DNA from: Oceanococcus sp041624435
Lineage (GTDB): Bacteria > Pseudomonadota > Gammaproteobacteria > Nevskiales > Oceanococcaceae
Reading direction: 5' to 3'
NCBI GenBank assembly: GCA_041624435.1
Contig: JBFJVB010000179.1
Span: forward strand, 1 to 6,187
DNA length: 6,187 nucleotides
Below are positions 5,663 through 6,187 of this stretch, piece by piece. A program made the translations under genes and the position numbers. The stretch's first letter is position 1. Each line of letters starts with the position of its first letter. The notes under the pieces were generated by a model that was not told where the DNA came from, made no database searches, and worked only from the letters and a program-made list of their open reading frames with translations.

Positions 5663-5893
5663 AACGAAGACCGGGAGCCTGATGCCAGATGGCTTGGTGT
5701 GAGGACTTGTTGTAATCGCCGGGGGTTTCGGTCAACGGTGAATGTATTGCTTTAACTGCGACAGCCGCGAGGCGGGCGCAGGATGTACGGCGTTCGGCAA
5801 GGCGGGTAGAACTATCGTCGCCAGTTGTGAGGCTCAGCTCTCATGATCGGCAGGTTCTGCGTTCTCGGTCGGAGGCAGGAAGGACCAGTCAAG
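5663..5893 (+). other. Long tRNA-Gly to tRNA-Thr spacer with a possible tRNA-Gly relic
   Basis: 231 bases with no credible gene; this gap is only a few bases in E. coli. At 5787-5812 the sequence repeats the start of the tRNA-Gly locus: ACGG, TTCG, CAAGGCGGGT, then TAGAAC. The 12 bases GTAGTTCAATGG of the D region are missing between GGGT and TAGAAC. Further on, CTCAGC (5833-5838) and GGTTC (5853-5857) echo the anticodon-stem and T-loop segments in the right order. TGTTGTAAT at 5708-5716 resembles an extended -10 element but has no -35. Confidence 0.45.
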
Positions 5894-5969
<76 letters not shown>

Positions 5970-6047
5970 TGCTTTATCAGTAGCACGTAAGCAGTTTTTT
6001 GTTTTAACACTTCTCGACAATCTGCGATCCGAGGGGACCCAGGAAAA

Positions 6048-6187
6048 ATGGCCAAAGAAAAATTTGAGCGTACGAAGCCCCACGTCAATGTGGGAACGAT
6101 CGGGCACGTGGATCACGGTAAGACGACGCTGACAGCGGCGCTGACGGTGGTTCAGGGCAAGAAGTTTGGTGGTGAGACGAAGGCTTA
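6048..6187 (+). CDS. tuf: Elongation factor Tu, N-terminal fragment
   Basis: The GTPase that carries aminoacyl-tRNA to the ribosome. Only the first 46 codons are present, cut by the window edge. MAKEKFERTKPHVNVGTIGH is almost identical to E. coli EF-Tu, and GHVDHGKT (about residues 19-26) is the P-loop that binds GTP phosphates. The ATG at 6048 is the universal start. AGGA at 6041-6044 is only 3 bases away, so GAGGGG at 6031-6036 (11 bases) may be the working ribosome site. It follows tRNA-Thr by 78 bases and is probably transcribed with the tRNAs, supplying EF-Tu together with its ligands. Confidence 0.98.
   Translation, partial: MAKEKFERTKPHVNVGTIGHVDHGKTTLTAALTVVQGKKFGGETKA

Overview
The window reads as a GC-rich gammaproteobacterial chromosome segment. 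Evidence for this is the EF-Tu N-terminus, the tRNA-Tyr/tRNA-Gly/tRNA-Thr/tuf order (a classic proteobacterial arrangement), the lipopolysaccharide (LPS) gene waaA, an outer-membrane TolC protein, and GTAG-headed REP palindromes of the kind known from Pseudomonas and Xanthomonadaceae. The genus cannot be fixed from the sequence alone.

Layout. At 1-72 the last 23 codons of an unidentified plus-strand gene run in, meeting tail to tail a family 2 glycosyltransferase (69-893, minus) so closely that the two stop codons overlap. A 156-base divergent spacer (894-1049) separates the glycosyltransferase from ilvE (1050-1979, plus). ilvE is followed after 2 bases by a small DUF6165-type protein of unknown function (1982-2371) and then, after about 97 bases, by waaA, the Kdo transferase (2469-3719). 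These three genes probably form one transcription unit mixing amino-acid metabolism and envelope assembly.

The convergent gap between waaA and tolC (3716-4054) is filled by a regular array of six REP palindromes in alternating orientation, that is, three tandem units of about 116 bases plus a truncated fourth. The waaA stop codon is part of the first, degenerate REP, and the tolC stop codon abuts the truncated last one.

tolC (4055-5377, minus) encodes a 440-residue outer-membrane efflux/secretion channel starting at GTG. Its upstream gap also carries, on the plus strand, a good sigma70 promoter with a GC-rich discriminator for the translation operon: tRNA-Tyr(GTA) 5484-5568, tRNA-Gly(TCC) 5589-5662, tRNA-Thr(GGT) 5894-5969 and tuf (6048 to the window end, truncated). 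The unusually long 231-base gap between tRNA-Gly and tRNA-Thr carries what looks like a decayed copy of the start of the tRNA-Gly locus.

The left half is envelope/LPS-related (glycosyltransferase, DUF6165, WaaA, TolC) and the right end is core translation. I see no defence system, phage, integron, CRISPR array or insertion sequence. The most notable items are the REP array with its gene-end overlaps, the ilvE-DUF6165-waaA linkage, and the tRNA relic.
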